Positions 27,183 to 36,404 are shown, numbered from the stretch's first letter. The stretch: 64,000 nucleotides of DNA from Sulfurospirillum deleyianum DSM 6946 (GCF_000024885.1 NC_013512.1:2232001-2296000), one strand, 5' to 3'. Made by a program: numbers and translations. Notes: generated by a model not told the origin, from the letters alone.

Positions 27183-27947
27183 TTATGCCAACCCTCGAAG
27201 CAAAATCACCATCACGACACCCCCGAACAAATAACCATCGAGCCTATCAAGCATACCGCCGTGCCCTGGGAAGAGTGCACCGCTGTCCTTCACTCCTGCT
27301 TCACGCTTCAAATAACTCTCAAACAAATCCCCAAACACGGAAGAGATAGAGGTCAAAAACGCAATCAACACAGACAGCCATAAAGGGATAAAAAACGTAC
27401 CATAAATCGCCCCCACAATGCTTCCAATCATCACACCTCCAGCAACGCCCTCAAGCGTTTTATTGGGAGAAGAGGGAGAAAAAGGGGTTTTACCCACACT
27501 TTTACCCACAAAGTAAGCTCCCGTATCGGTCAATGCCACAATAAACACCAACCATACCAACACGGACATACCAAAATCATGGTAGAGCGCATATAAAAAG
27601 AGCATGGAGATAGAAGGGTAGAAAAAAGGCGCTAAAAGTTTATAATCCACAGTTTTGGTATACGCCATAATAGAAAGAGAAAGAATCAAAACCAGATAAA
27701 TCAAATCATCAGGATTGGGATAAACATAGGCAACCAACCACAAAAGAACCGCATAAACATAAAGCTTAACCTCTTTGACGCCAAAAAGATTCATCGCTTC
27801 ATGAAACGCAAAAAGATAGACAATGCCAAGAACCAGCCATGTTACAATTAGATTATCCAAAAAGGCAAGCAGTGACGCAACGCCTAACATCACAAAACCT
27901 GTGAGAACACGCTGTTTATTAGATTCGTAGAGTGTTTTAAAATTCAT
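27183..27947 (-). CDS. cdsA: Phosphatidate cytidylyltransferase
   Basis: 254 residues from the ATG at 27947 (MNFKTLYESNKQRVLTGF), with AAAGAG upstream; the longer frame has no ribosome binding site. It is a polytopic inner-membrane enzyme making CDP-diacylglycerol for phospholipid synthesis. The C-terminal signature is GDLFESYLKREAGVKDSGALFPGHGGMLDRLDG. DTGAYFVGKSVGKTPFSPSSPNKTLEG also fits. It abuts dxr with no gap, so dxr translation probably depends on it. Confidence 0.95.
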   Translation of the reverse strand: MNFKTLYESNKQRVLTGFVMLGVASLLAFLDNLIVTWLVLGIVYLFAFHEAMNLFGVKEVKLYVYAVLLWLVAYVYPNPDDLIYLVLILSLSIMAYTKTVDYKLLAPFFYPSISMLFLYALYHDFGMSVLVWLVFIVALTDTGAYFVGKSVGKTPFSPSSPNKTLEGVAGGVMIGSIVGAIYGTFFIPLWLSVLIAFLTSISSVFGDLFESYLKREAGVKDSGALFPGHGGMLDRLDGYLFGGVVMVILLRGLA

Positions 27948-28007
27948 AAGAACTCTTTGATGGTGGTATTTGATATAAGGAGCAATCATAGCAAACCAAA
28001 GGTGAGG

Positions 28008-28337
28008 TTACGCTTTAATATCCAGATGCCCTTGATGTACGAACGATGTTTCCTCTTCAACATCCTCTTCTTTTTTTTCAGCTAAAGAGACCTCTTCCTG
28101 CGCTCTTTCACGCTCTTCTTCCTCATGCTTATGACGTTCATGCTCATTTTCAGGGTCTATTTTATAACTCTCCTCCGTAGGACGAACTTCTTGTACGGTA
28201 TCTTCTTTTTCAGCTTGCATGGCAGCGGCTAGCGCATTTTGCATCTGAACACTGTTTTGGTAATCCATCTGCTTCGCTGCTTGTGCTGGCATCATTTGGT
28301 TTGCATACACCACACTACCAAGAGGACCTACTGCCAT
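28008..28337 (-). CDS. Small acidic charged protein, conserved position beside cdsA
   Basis: 109 residues: MAVGPLGSVVYANQMMPAQAAKQMDYQNSVQMQNALAAAMQ, then a very acidic, Glu-rich, probably helical tail (HERHKHEEEERERAQEEVSLAEKKEEDVEEE). No domain recognised. A short coiled-coil gene in this place next to cdsA and an NFACT gene is, as I recall, also found in Campylobacter. AAAGGAGG precedes the ATG, and a TTACATGTAA copy (28350-28359) abuts it. Confidence 0.75.
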   Translation of the reverse strand: MAVGPLGSVVYANQMMPAQAAKQMDYQNSVQMQNALAAAMQAEKEDTVQEVRPTEESYKIDPENEHERHKHEEEERERAQEEVSLAEKKEEDVEEETSFVHQGHLDIKA

Positions 28338-28367
28338 ACTCTCCTCCTTTTACATGTAAGACTTATT

Positions 28368-28419
28368 CTTTGTAAATTTTGAGCGTCTGATACGTTTCAT
28401 AAGCAACATTCGCTCCCAC
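28368..28419 (-). pseudogene. Duplicate of the 3' end of the NFACT gene
   Basis: This minus-strand segment encodes GANVAYETYQTLKIYKE and a stop, the same 17 C-terminal residues as the NFACT gene that ends at 28492, with about four base differences in 52. The 72 bases between the two copies (28420-28491) are not alike. It is a decayed partial copy, not a functional gene. Confidence 0.8.
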
Positions 28420-28491
28420 ACATTTTTACACGCTTTCTAGGCAAAGCCTAAAAAGCTACGCTGCGCTATGCACTAAAGCTAGAGATAAAGC

Positions 28492-29817
28492 TCATTCCTT
28501 GTAAATTTTAAGCGTTTGATACGTCTCATAAGCAACATTCGCTCCATCAAAGGGCTTCACGTTTTTACGTTGGGTATAATCGACCAAATAGCCACCTTTT
28601 TGAGAGAGGCTAAAGTCCACACACAACTTCGCCGCAAAAATCAAAATAGGCTCAGGCACACTCTGTTTTTCGGTGCAAATAATCACGTGCGCTGAGGGCA
28701 TATCTTTTACATGTAACCAGATATCGCTCTTTTTTGCCTCTTGCAAAAGTGCGATATTTCCCTTCTCGTTTTTACCCAGTAAAATGCGGTACCCCTCCAG
28801 CCAAAAGGTTTCATAATTATTGTCTTCGCCCTTTTGCTTTTGTTTGGTGACTTTAGGCGTTAAGATGTGTATCTCTTCCAAATCCCTTGCCCCTTCAATC
28901 ACCCCCATCATCCGCTCCAAAAAGAGGCGTTTCTCTTCCAAATTTTCTCTTTGGCGATGAATCGAAAAAGCTTTTTGACGCAATTTTTTGGACTTCTTAT
29001 AGAGCATATTGGCGGCGTGTTGAGGCGAATGCGCCAGAGGTAACGCAATGCTCACAAGCTCTCCATCAAAATCATAAAGCTCCACACGCTCTTGATAATT
29101 TTTAATGCTGTACAAATGCGCTAACACCAATGTTGCCTCTTTGTGCGCTTGCTCGCTTTTGGCTAAAAGTTCTTCCTCATTTTCTAAGGCATTCATCGCC
29201 TCTGTGAGCTTTTCACTCTTTCGCTCCAGCCCCGCTTTTTTTTGATTTTTGAGTTCACAAAGCTTTACATGTAAACGTTTTTCATAGCTGGCATGCAAAT
29301 ACGCTTCAACGCTTCCGTCCATCTCAAAAGGCTTCTCTTTGAGCTCTTTAGGTGGCAAAGGCTCCAACACCTCTCCCACTTTGACACTGCGAAAAGAAAC
29401 ACTCGCATCAATATGACGCAAAGCTTCCAACACCACCTCATCTTCATCTAAGATAATCGCATTGGTATTGCGCCCTGTAAATTCAAGTTGTAAGGTGGTT
29501 TCAAAGGATTTGTAACTTGAGCTTGAAAGCACGCAAATGCGCCAAATACGGTTATTTTCTTCCACCTTCATGGAGAGTATTTTCGCATTGGCAAAGCGTT
29601 TGTTTAAGATCACGTCAAAAGGAGCGTTATAGCGTTTGGATTGTTTAAAATCGCTCTTATAAAACATATACGAATCATTGCGTGAAAGGTCAATAAAAAG
29701 CGCTTCACCCGCTTCAAACACGATGCGTAGGACATTATCGTCCACACGGTAAATCGAGGAAATCTTGTGGTATTGCTGTAAAAAATCGTTAATTAAAATC
29801 AGTTCTTTATGTTTCAT
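28492..29817 (-). CDS. NFACT-family protein (Rqc2/RqcH or FbpA type)
   Basis: 441 residues. An N-terminal NFACT-N-like region includes IIFE..EALFIDLSR and TLQLEFTGRNTNAIILDE; a long coiled coil occupies about 185-330; the C-terminal NFACT-R domain contains YETFWLEGYRILLGKNEKGN, SDIWLHVKDMPSAHVIICT and DYTQRKNVKPFDGANV. Bacterial relatives act on stalled 50S subunits (C-terminal alanine tailing by RqcH) or were annotated as fibronectin-binding proteins. It is shorter than the roughly 570-residue Bacillus form, so RqcH activity is not certain. Two TTACATGTAA copies lie within it. It runs into the glycerate kinase gene with a 3-base gap. Confidence 0.85.
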   Translation of the reverse strand: MKHKELILINDFLQQYHKISSIYRVDDNVLRIVFEAGEALFIDLSRNDSYMFYKSDFKQSKRYNAPFDVILNKRFANAKILSMKVEENNRIWRICVLSSSSYKSFETTLQLEFTGRNTNAIILDEDEVVLEALRHIDASVSFRSVKVGEVLEPLPPKELKEKPFEMDGSVEAYLHASYEKRLHVKLCELKNQKKAGLERKSEKLTEAMNALENEEELLAKSEQAHKEATLVLAHLYSIKNYQERVELYDFDGELVSIALPLAHSPQHAANMLYKKSKKLRQKAFSIHRQRENLEEKRLFLERMMGVIEGARDLEEIHILTPKVTKQKQKGEDNNYETFWLEGYRILLGKNEKGNIALLQEAKKSDIWLHVKDMPSAHVIICTEKQSVPEPILIFAAKLCVDFSLSQKGGYLVDYTQRKNVKPFDGANVAYETYQTLKIYKE

Positions 29818-29820
29818 TTA

Positions 29821-30963
29821 TCACTTTCGTAAAATAGCACGCATCAATCTAAAAATCTCTGTCGTACTTTTAATCACCAGCATTTTGGTGCGCTCTTTCT
29901 CCATCGCCTCTTCCAAACAAATGGGGTAGCGCATAATGGAAAACAGTGCGTCAATCCCCTCATGCACCTCTAAATCATCGGCAATGCCACCCCCTAAGGC
30001 GATCAAAGGCACACCCGCTTTATGCGCACGTTTGGAAACACCACTTAAGACTTTTCCCATGAGTGATTGCGTATCAATGCGCCCCTCACCTGTGATAACA
30101 AGATGAGCGTCCTTTAGCGTTTCATCAAAATGCATGGCATCTAAGATAATCTCAATGCCTGAACGAAGTGAGGTATTTTTTAAAAATGCCAGCATTCCTC
30201 CGCCCATACCTCCAGCGGCACCTGAACCTGCTACATGGGCGATGGTTTTGCCATACGCTTTTTCAAGCACCTCGCAAAAATGCACCATGCCCGCATCCAA
30301 ACGCTCCACCATCAACGCATCAGCACCCTTTTGTGGCGCATAGACCTGCGCACACCCTTTTGTGCCATACATCACATTGTCCACATCACACGCCACGCTA
30401 AATTCACACTGCTCTAGCAAAGGCTCAACATCTGAGACATCCACACTCGCAATACTCTCTAAAATCTCACCACCGTACCCCAAAACATCACCATTTTTAT
30501 CTAAAAAACGGTATCCCAATGCTTGAAGCATCCCAAGTCCCGCATCATTGGTTGCACTGCCACCAATGCCAACAATAAACGTGCGACACCCCCTCTCAAG
30601 TGCGTCTTTTATCAACTCTCCCACGCCATACGTGGTGGTTTTTAATGGGTTGCGTTTCTCTTTGGGTACCAAAGGAAGCCCTGAGGCTTGCGCCATCTCA
30701 ATCACTGCGGTGATGCCATCACGTAAGATGCCATACTGCGCTTCAATGGGTTGCATCAACGGGTCATGCACGTTACATGTAACAATTTTTCCATCGCTAT
30801 TGTGCATTAAGGCATGAAGCATTCCCTCGCCACCATCGGCAATAGAACAGGCTTTGACCTCTGCTTCTGTATAGACGTTTTTAATACCCTCTTCTATCCA
30901 TCCTGAAAGCTCTTGCGAACTTGCACACCCTTTATACGAATCAATTGCTATGACGACTTTCAT
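29821..30963 (-). CDS. Glycerate 2-kinase (GarK/GlxK family)
   Basis: 380 residues. It opens MKVVIAIDSYKGCASSQELSGWIEEGI and has the family motifs SIADGGEGM, TTYGVGELIKDAL, IVGIGGSATNDAGLGMLQALG, GSGAAGGMGGGMLAFL and ITGEGRIDTQSLMGKVLSGV. It phosphorylates D-glycerate, linking glyoxylate or serine breakdown to glycolysis. It lies between ogt (4-base overlap upstream) and the NFACT gene (3 bases downstream), so the three genes look co-transcribed without an obvious functional link. Confidence 0.92.
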   Translation of the reverse strand: MKVVIAIDSYKGCASSQELSGWIEEGIKNVYTEAEVKACSIADGGEGMLHALMHNSDGKIVTCNVHDPLMQPIEAQYGILRDGITAVIEMAQASGLPLVPKEKRNPLKTTTYGVGELIKDALERGCRTFIVGIGGSATNDAGLGMLQALGYRFLDKNGDVLGYGGEILESIASVDVSDVEPLLEQCEFSVACDVDNVMYGTKGCAQVYAPQKGADALMVERLDAGMVHFCEVLEKAYGKTIAHVAGSGAAGGMGGGMLAFLKNTSLRSGIEIILDAMHFDETLKDAHLVITGEGRIDTQSLMGKVLSGVSKRAHKAGVPLIALGGGIADDLEVHEGIDALFSIMRYPICLEEAMEKERTKMLVIKSTTEIFRLMRAILRK

Positions 30964-31415
30964 CGATACTGTTGCTCCAAATTTAAAAGATACTCTTTAC
31001 GCCATACCCCACTGCTATACCCACCCATGCTTCCATCTTTGGCAATCACCCGATGGCACGGGATAAGAATTGCAATGGGATTTTTGCCATTGGCATTCGC
31101 CACCGCACGCACGGCTTTTGAGTGTTTTAAAAGCTCCGCTTCACGGCTATACGAAATCGTCTCCCCGTAAGGAATCGTTCTTAAAACTTCCCAAACAGCT
31201 CTTTGAAACGGCGTTCCCATAGGGACTAATGGCACCAAAAAACGCTTTAATTTCCCTTCAAAATAGGCATCCAACTCTCTTCTAAGCTGAATGATATGTC
31301 CATTCTCTTGAGTATATAATTCAGTGTTACATGTAAAGTCTAACGCATAAATTCCCTGCGCATTTGCCTGTGCTAGTAATAACCCCAAAGGAGATTCAAA
31401 CGTGCACTTCACCAT
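30960..31415 (-). CDS. ogt: Methylated-DNA-protein-cysteine methyltransferase
   Basis: 151 residues. It removes methyl groups from O6-alkylguanine by transfer to its own cysteine. The active site is in PIAILIPCHRVIAKDGSMGGYSSG (Cys about 119), preceded by the helix-turn-helix region FQRAVWEVLRTIPYGETISY. The N-terminal domain is short, as in Ogt. Its ribosome binding site AAAGG overlaps a TTACATGTAA copy (31425-31434), and the MITE-like repeat copy 2 starts 20 bases further upstream. A second TTACATGTAA lies within the gene at 31327. Confidence 0.95.
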   Translation of the reverse strand: MVKCTFESPLGLLLAQANAQGIYALDFTCNTELYTQENGHIIQLRRELDAYFEGKLKRFLVPLVPMGTPFQRAVWEVLRTIPYGETISYSREAELLKHSKAVRAVANANGKNPIAILIPCHRVIAKDGSMGGYSSGVWRKEYLLNLEQQYR

Positions 31416-31453
31416 ATTTAACCTTTACATGTAAAGAGGATTTGGTTCTTATT

Positions 31454-31618
31454 AGACTTCTTTCATGCCCCTTGAAAAGATAAAGAGTTTGCTAAGAGTG
31501 CGTTAATTTTTAAAACTCAAAATTGAGTCATAGCCAAAGCTATGGCGATGTTTTTAGTTTTAAAAAGTGATGTGCTATCAGCGATACTCTTTTTTCAATG
31601 GGTTATGAAAGAAGTCTA
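31454..31618. repeat. MITE-like inverted-repeat element, copy 2
   Basis: This is nearly identical over its whole 165 bp to the element at 13590-13755, with fewer than ten differences seen. One is in the left end (CATGCCCC for CATAACCC), so its terminal repeats are imperfect. It is in the same orientation, in the divergent intergenic region between ogt and the gamma-glutamylcyclotransferase-like gene. Confidence 0.85.
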
Positions 31619-31694
31619 TTATATCTTTATTTGCACATTTTTTGAGCAACCATGGTGTATCATACTGTGATATGATTTTTTTCAAGGAGCACGC

Positions 31695-32096
31695 ATGAAA
31701 CACCTCTTTACGTATGGATCATTGATGTTTGAAGATGTCTGGCACAGACTGGTGAGAGGGCATTACCTTTCGCAAAAAGCCACCTTGCAAGGCTACGCAC
31801 GGCGTGCGATTAAAAATGATGTCTATCCTGTCATTTTTGAAGCCAATGAGTGGGTTGAAGGTCGTGTCTATTATGAAATCTCAGACGAAGATTTGGTCAT
31901 CCTTGATACGTTTGAAGGCGAGTATTATGAGCGTAAAGAGGTGGAGCTTCTGGTGGAAAATAGAAAAATTAACGCCTATGCGTATGTGCTAAAAGAAGCC
32001 TATTATGACTTAATTGATAGCAAAGTATGGAATGACGCCCTCTTTGCACAAGAGGGCATCCAATCTTTTTTAGAAGGGTATAAGGGGTTTCACTAA
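31695..32096 (+). CDS. Gamma-glutamylcyclotransferase-like (AIG2/GGCT) protein
   Basis: 133 residues. The N-terminal nucleotide-like motif [14 protein letters not shown] and the catalytic acidic residue region [14 protein letters not shown] are typical of the GGCT fold. These enzymes release 5-oxoproline from gamma-glutamyl compounds, or act as amine cyclotransferases; the actual substrate is unknown. It has a good ribosome binding site (AAGGAG) and a -10-like TATGAT at 31671-31676. The 3' end overlaps the stop of the convergent chemoreceptor by 4 bases. Confidence 0.85.
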   Translation: MKHLFTYGSLMFEDVWHRLVRGHYLSQKATLQGYARRAIKNDVYPVIFEANEWVEGRVYYEISDEDLVILDTFEGEYYERKEVELLVENRKINAYAYVLKEAYYDLIDSKVWNDALFAQEGIQSFLEGYKGFH

Positions 32097-33739
32097 ACGC
32101 TAAAATGTTCCATACGTTTTTGCAAATCACGTGAAATATCCATCAACTCTTTCACCACATCCACATTCTCCTGCATCGCACGATTGGTACTTTGTGACAT
32201 TGTGGAAATGGAGCGTACATTGGTTGATAAACCCGATACTTTGTGCGCTTGTTCTTCCAATGAAAGACTCATATGATCTGTTTTTGAGAGTGAATCGCCC
32301 GCTTGCGCATCAATATGCTCTAATAAACGTGTTGCTTCATGACTCATCTCATAACTTTTTTCGACTTGCTTTACCACACTTTCCATCGTGGAGACAGCAT
32401 TTTTTGTTTCACTTTGAATCAAGCCAATCATCTGTGCAATCTCTTTGGTTGCCACATCAGTACGATCCGCAAGCTTTCGAATTTCATCGGCTACCACCGC
32501 AAAACCACGCCCCGCTTCCCCCGCACGAGCAGCTTCAATCGCAGCATTGAGTGCCAAAAGATTGGTCTGGTCTGTAATCTCCTGAATCAAATCAGCACTC
32601 CCGCCAATAGCGTGTGAATGTTGGTTGAGTGTTTGAATATGCTGCGCTGAAAGCTGTACATTTTGCGTCACCTCTTTCATCTGTAATGCCGTTTGTGTCA
32701 CAATTTCTCGCCCCTGCTGTGACAGCATAGAGCTTTGACGGGAATTCTCTTTTGCGTGTTGCGACATCAGTGCTATGGCATCAATATTGGCACTAATCTG
32801 CCCAATCTCTTTAACCAAAGCAAACGAAGTCTCCTCTTGCGTAGCGGCAAGTTTTTTAGAGTGTGCGGACGCTTCGTGTACATCTTCTGCTTTTTTAGCT
32901 AACACATTAGACGCCTCCATAATATATAAAACGATGGTTTTTAAATTCGCTTGCATTTTAAGAACAGAGCCTAAAATACTAGCCTCATTCTCACTCTTTG
33001 CATTCAAAGTTAAATCACCATTGGCAATAGCATTAGCGATACGAGAAACCTCTTTGGGTTCAGCACCCAACGCCTTGGTTAAATTTTTCGATATTCCCCA
33101 TGCCACACTGCTTGCAAACACAAAAGCCATCAACAATAAAACAATCATAAACGAAGCAAAACTCCCCGCAACCTCTCTGGCTTTTGGAGTTGCGAGCTGA
33201 TTTTTAGCCTCTTCATAATCAATAAATTCATTAATCGCCGCAAGCCACGCTTTAAACGCAGGTGCTGTATGCTCTAAAAGAAGTTCACGAGCTGCTTCAA
33301 ACTGACCGCTTTGCTTACGCACAATCACCTCAGCAATCAATGGCATTGTTTGATACTCAATTCTTTTAATCTTTTCTAAAATGACCCTCTCTTGCTCTTC
33401 AATCCCTTCACCTTTGGCAAAAATAGCATCTAATTCCTTGGCAGAGGTTGCATAAAAGGTTTCTAACCGTTTTATCTCCTCTAAAACCATCGCCAACGCC
33501 GTTGCATCATTGAAAAGCACACCATCTCTAAGGGCAATCGCTCTATCGTGAACACTGCCTCTAAAATTAATCGCATACCTCTGTTTTAGAGAATTCACAT
33601 CTGTAATTTCATATAACGTCTCATCAATATAATTCACTTTTTGAATCCCAATAGCCGTAACAAAAAACATAAGCCCTACAACCAAACCAAACCCACCGAT
33701 GAGTTTTTGGCGTATGCTCCATTGGTTAAAAAATTGCAT
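32093..33739 (-). CDS. Methyl-accepting chemotaxis protein
   Basis: 548 residues from the second ATG (33739); AAAGGAG lies 7 bases upstream of it but only one base from the first ATG. There is one membrane helix near 12-34 and another near 190-212, bracketing a periplasmic four-helix-bundle-type domain of about 155 residues. HAMP and signalling domains follow, with the hairpin tip [41 protein letters not shown]. There is no C-terminal pentapeptide tether. The ligand is unknown. It signals through CheA/CheW to the flagellar motor. Confidence 0.96.
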   Translation of the reverse strand: MQFFNQWSIRQKLIGGFGLVVGLMFFVTAIGIQKVNYIDETLYEITDVNSLKQRYAINFRGSVHDRAIALRDGVLFNDATALAMVLEEIKRLETFYATSAKELDAIFAKGEGIEEQERVILEKIKRIEYQTMPLIAEVIVRKQSGQFEAARELLLEHTAPAFKAWLAAINEFIDYEEAKNQLATPKAREVAGSFASFMIVLLLMAFVFASSVAWGISKNLTKALGAEPKEVSRIANAIANGDLTLNAKSENEASILGSVLKMQANLKTIVLYIMEASNVLAKKAEDVHEASAHSKKLAATQEETSFALVKEIGQISANIDAIALMSQHAKENSRQSSMLSQQGREIVTQTALQMKEVTQNVQLSAQHIQTLNQHSHAIGGSADLIQEITDQTNLLALNAAIEAARAGEAGRGFAVVADEIRKLADRTDVATKEIAQMIGLIQSETKNAVSTMESVVKQVEKSYEMSHEATRLLEHIDAQAGDSLSKTDHMSLSLEEQAHKVSGLSTNVRSISTMSQSTNRAMQENVDVVKELMDISRDLQKRMEHFSV

Positions 33740-33901
33740 CTTCATGCTCCTTTACAACAACACTCACGTGTTTGTTCTCATTTAAAATAACTTACGATGC
33801 GTCGCAATCATCTTATCAATAGATGGTTCACTATTACGTATCATCGTAAAATATTTTTTGGTATCAGTATATAAACAGAAGCTAAGAAGGAAAAGAGAAG
33901 A

Positions 33902-33925
33902 AAGACCCCTTTTAAAAGGGGTCTT
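33902..33925 (-). terminator. Rho-independent terminator after peroxiredoxin
   Basis: AAGACCCC-TTTTAAAA-GGGGTCTT is a perfect palindrome, followed on the minus strand by TTCTTCTCTTTTCC. It begins 18 bases after the peroxiredoxin stop codon. Confidence 0.85.
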
Positions 33926-33943
33926 GTATAAAGCAGGTAAAAA

Positions 33944-34651
33944 TTAAGAGAGAATCTCTTCGATGGTAATATAATCACCTACACGACCTGTCATTTTTTC
34001 AACATCTGTCGCTACTGGCAATGTTTTTTTACCTGGTCTCCAACCTGCTGGACATACCTCACCTGTTTTACTCGCATGTTGCCATGCTCGAACTTGGCGT
34101 AAAAATTCATTTACGTTTCTTCCAACCATTGGTGCTTGAACTTCTTGTGCGACACATACACCTTCTGGATTGATAAGGAAACGTCCACGAAGCGCAATAC
34201 CCTCATCTTCAATCATCACGCCAAACGCACGGCTTACTGTACCTGTTGGATCTGCGCCAATGGTCAATTTTAGACCTGCTAAAATAGGCTCTGTCTCAAC
34301 AAAACGTTTGTGTGAAAACTTAGTATCCGTAGAAACCGCTAAGATTTCAACGCCGAGTTCTTGGAACTCATCGTATTTAGCATTCATTGCCGCAATTTCA
34401 GTTGGGCATACAAATGTAAAATCCGCTGGGTAAAAACAAACAACATGCCATTTACCTTTATAATCTTCACTGCTTACACTTGTATAGTGACCTGTTTTTG
34501 CGTCGTACGCATCCATTTTAAATTCTGGGGCTTTTTGTAAAACTAAAGATGAACTCATTGATTTTTTCTCCTGTACTTTCATTTCTGAATTTTGATTTTC
34601 TGTATTAGGTTGAGAAGCTTTTGCTTCAACAGTATTACTATCACATGCCAT
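33944..34651 (-). CDS. Typical 2-Cys peroxiredoxin (AhpC/TSA family) with N-terminal extension
   Basis: 235 residues. The peroxidatic cysteine is in FYPADFTFVCPTE (about 84) and the resolving cysteine in TGEVCPAGWRPG (about 205), so it is the 2-Cys AhpC/Prx1 class that reduces H2O2 and organic peroxides. The first about 30 residues (MACDSNTVEAKASQPNTEN...) form a polar extension not usual in the family. The start is supported by AAGGAG five bases upstream. A second possible start is at MSSSLVLQK (residue 32), also with AGGAG upstream, so two forms may be made. A sigma-70 promoter precedes it. Confidence 0.93.
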   Translation of the reverse strand: MACDSNTVEAKASQPNTENQNSEMKVQEKKSMSSSLVLQKAPEFKMDAYDAKTGHYTSVSSEDYKGKWHVVCFYPADFTFVCPTEIAAMNAKYDEFQELGVEILAVSTDTKFSHKRFVETEPILAGLKLTIGADPTGTVSRAFGVMIEDEGIALRGRFLINPEGVCVAQEVQAPMVGRNVNEFLRQVRAWQHASKTGEVCPAGWRPGKKTLPVATDVEKMTGRVGDYITIEEILS

Positions 34652-34689
34652 AATGACTCCTTACCGTTCTAATTTGTTTCGGTGATAGA

Positions 34690-34718
34690 ATTCTAGCAAA
34701 AGAATAAATATTTGTCAA
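34690..34718 (-). promoter_or_regulatory. Sigma-70 promoter of the peroxiredoxin gene
   Basis: On the minus strand it reads TTGACA, a 17-base spacer, then TAGAAT, an unusually complete consensus promoter for this group. It lies about 40 bases upstream of the first peroxiredoxin start codon. Confidence 0.8.
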
Positions 34719-34768
34719 TAGTAATTTTTATCATTTAGGAATATGATGGTTATTGACTCTAAATAAGA

Positions 34769-34774
34769 TATAAT
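34769..34774 (+). promoter_or_regulatory. -10 box of the DUF2892 gene promoter
   Basis: TATAAT in the context AAGATATAATAACTCC, 29 bases before the ATG at 34803; it is divergent from the peroxiredoxin promoter. Confidence 0.65.
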
Positions 34775-34802
34775 AACTCCAATTTAAACAAAGGAGTTTA
34801 CC

Positions 34803-35033
34803 ATGAAATGCAATATAGGAAGAGCAGATAGAATGCTTCGCATGATTATTGGTATTTTCATTGCGATTTTAGGCGTTATCTACAACAGTTGGTTTGGATT
34901 GATTGGGGTGGTGGTTTTTATCACGGCATTGATTCGTTTTTGCCCTGCATACTTACCTTTTAATATCGACACCTCTAAGAACGATGACAACACCAAAGGA
35001 TGTGGTTCAGGCGGTTGCGGTTGTAGCCGTTAA
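34803..35033 (+). CDS. DUF2892 (YgaP-type) small inner-membrane protein
   Basis: 76 residues. It begins MKCNIGRADRMLRMIIGIFIAILGVIY, a typical DUF2892 start (CNVGxxDRxxRxxxG), has two membrane helices, a C-terminal FCPAYLPFNIDT and a Cys/Gly-rich tail CGSGGCGCSR. In YgaP-like proteins this membrane part is fused to a rhodanese domain; here it stands alone. The tail could bind metal, but that is a guess. AAGGAG precedes the ATG, and it has its own promoter. Confidence 0.85.
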   Translation: MKCNIGRADRMLRMIIGIFIAILGVIYNSWFGLIGVVVFITALIRFCPAYLPFNIDTSKNDDNTKGCGSGGCGCSR

Positions 35034-35138
35034 GCCTTTAAGGGTTCTGTTTTCACAGAATCCCAGTCCTTTTTCTACACGTTTTCTTAAACCTTTTTTT
35101 GCTAAAATATCCCAATTTACTACATAAGGTGTACAATT

Positions 35139-36404
35139 ATGGGTCAAACAATCACAGAAAAAATTTTTAGCGACCATGTCGGTCATCCTGTCTTTGCAGG
35201 CGAAATTATCAAAAGCAAAATTGATATGGTTATTGGTAACGATATTACCACACCGATTTCAATCAAAGCATTTGAGCAGAGTGGTGCTACCAAACTTGCC
35301 AATCCTGATGGCTTTAGTATCGTCATGGATCACTACATTCCAGCCAAAGATATTGCCAGTGCGAATCAAGCTAAAATCAGTCGTGAATTTGCCTACAAAC
35401 ATGATCTCAAACACTATTTTGATGAAAAAGATATGGGTATTGAACACGCTTTGTTGCCTGAAAAAGGGCTTGTTGTTCCAGGCGATGTGATTATTGGTGC
35501 GGATTCTCACACCTGTACACACGGTGCACTTGGGGCATTTGCAACGGGTATGGGCTCCACCGATTTAGCGTTTGCGATGATTACGGGGGAGAACTGGTTT
35601 AAAGTCCCTGAGTCCATCAAAGTGGTTTTTAGCGGAAAACCCAAACAACACGTTTACGGTAAAGATTTGATTCTTGAGGTCATTCGTCTTTTAGGCGTGG
35701 ATGGTGCATTGTACCGCACGTTAGAATTCACAGGCGATACGATTGGACACTTAAGCATGGATGATCGTTTTTCACTCTGCAACATGGCGATTGAAGCGGG
35801 TGCTAAAAGCGGTATTGTCGCTGTTGATGAGATTACTAAAGCCTTTTTAAGTGACAAAAATCTTGCACGAGAACCTAAATTTTTCTACTCTGATGATGAT
35901 GCTACGTATGTGCAAGTGCTTCACATTGACGTCGCCAATCTTGACCCTGTCATTGCCTATCCTTTCTTACCTTCCAATGGCAAATCCATTAATGAGGCGG
36001 TTAAAGATGATTTAGCTATCGATCAAGTCTTTATTGGCAGTTGCACCAACGGTCGCTTGGAAGATTTGCGTATTGCCGCAAGCATTCTTAAAGGTCGCAA
36101 AGTGGCACGTAAAACACGCTTAATTATCACCCCTGCAACACAAAAAATCTCTCTACAAGCACAAAAAGAGGGCTTGGTTGAAATTTTTATTGAAGCAGGA
36201 GCGGTCTTTAGTAACCCAACCTGCGGAGCGTGTTTAGGAGGTTATATGGGTATTTTAGGTAAAAATGAACGTTGTGTGGCAACCACCAACCGTAACTTTG
36301 TAGGTCGCATGGGAGATCGCACCAGCGAAATCTATCTTGCCAACTCAGCCGTCGCAGCCGCCAGCGCCGTCATGGGCAAAATCACCGATCCAAGAACACT
36401 CTAA
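35139..36404 (+). CDS. leuC: 3-isopropylmalate dehydratase large subunit (LeuC, short archaeal-like type)
   Basis: 421 residues, aconitase superfamily. Iron-sulfur ligands are visible in IIGADSHTCTHGALGAFATGMGSTD (Cys), VFIGSCTNGRLEDLR (Cys) and NPTCGACLGGYMGIL (two Cys). It isomerises 2- and 3-isopropylmalate in leucine synthesis. This length is that of the LeuC/HacA short form, so homoaconitase-like activity cannot be excluded. leuD is not in the window; mobA follows with a one-base overlap (TAATG). A -10 box TAAAAT lies at 35103-35108. Confidence 0.9.
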   Translation: MGQTITEKIFSDHVGHPVFAGEIIKSKIDMVIGNDITTPISIKAFEQSGATKLANPDGFSIVMDHYIPAKDIASANQAKISREFAYKHDLKHYFDEKDMGIEHALLPEKGLVVPGDVIIGADSHTCTHGALGAFATGMGSTDLAFAMITGENWFKVPESIKVVFSGKPKQHVYGKDLILEVIRLLGVDGALYRTLEFTGDTIGHLSMDDRFSLCNMAIEAGAKSGIVAVDEITKAFLSDKNLAREPKFFYSDDDATYVQVLHIDVANLDPVIAYPFLPSNGKSINEAVKDDLAIDQVFIGSCTNGRLEDLRIAASILKGRKVARKTRLIITPATQKISLQAQKEGLVEIFIEAGAVFSNPTCGACLGGYMGILGKNERCVATTNRNFVGRMGDRTSEIYLANSAVAAASAVMGKITDPRTL

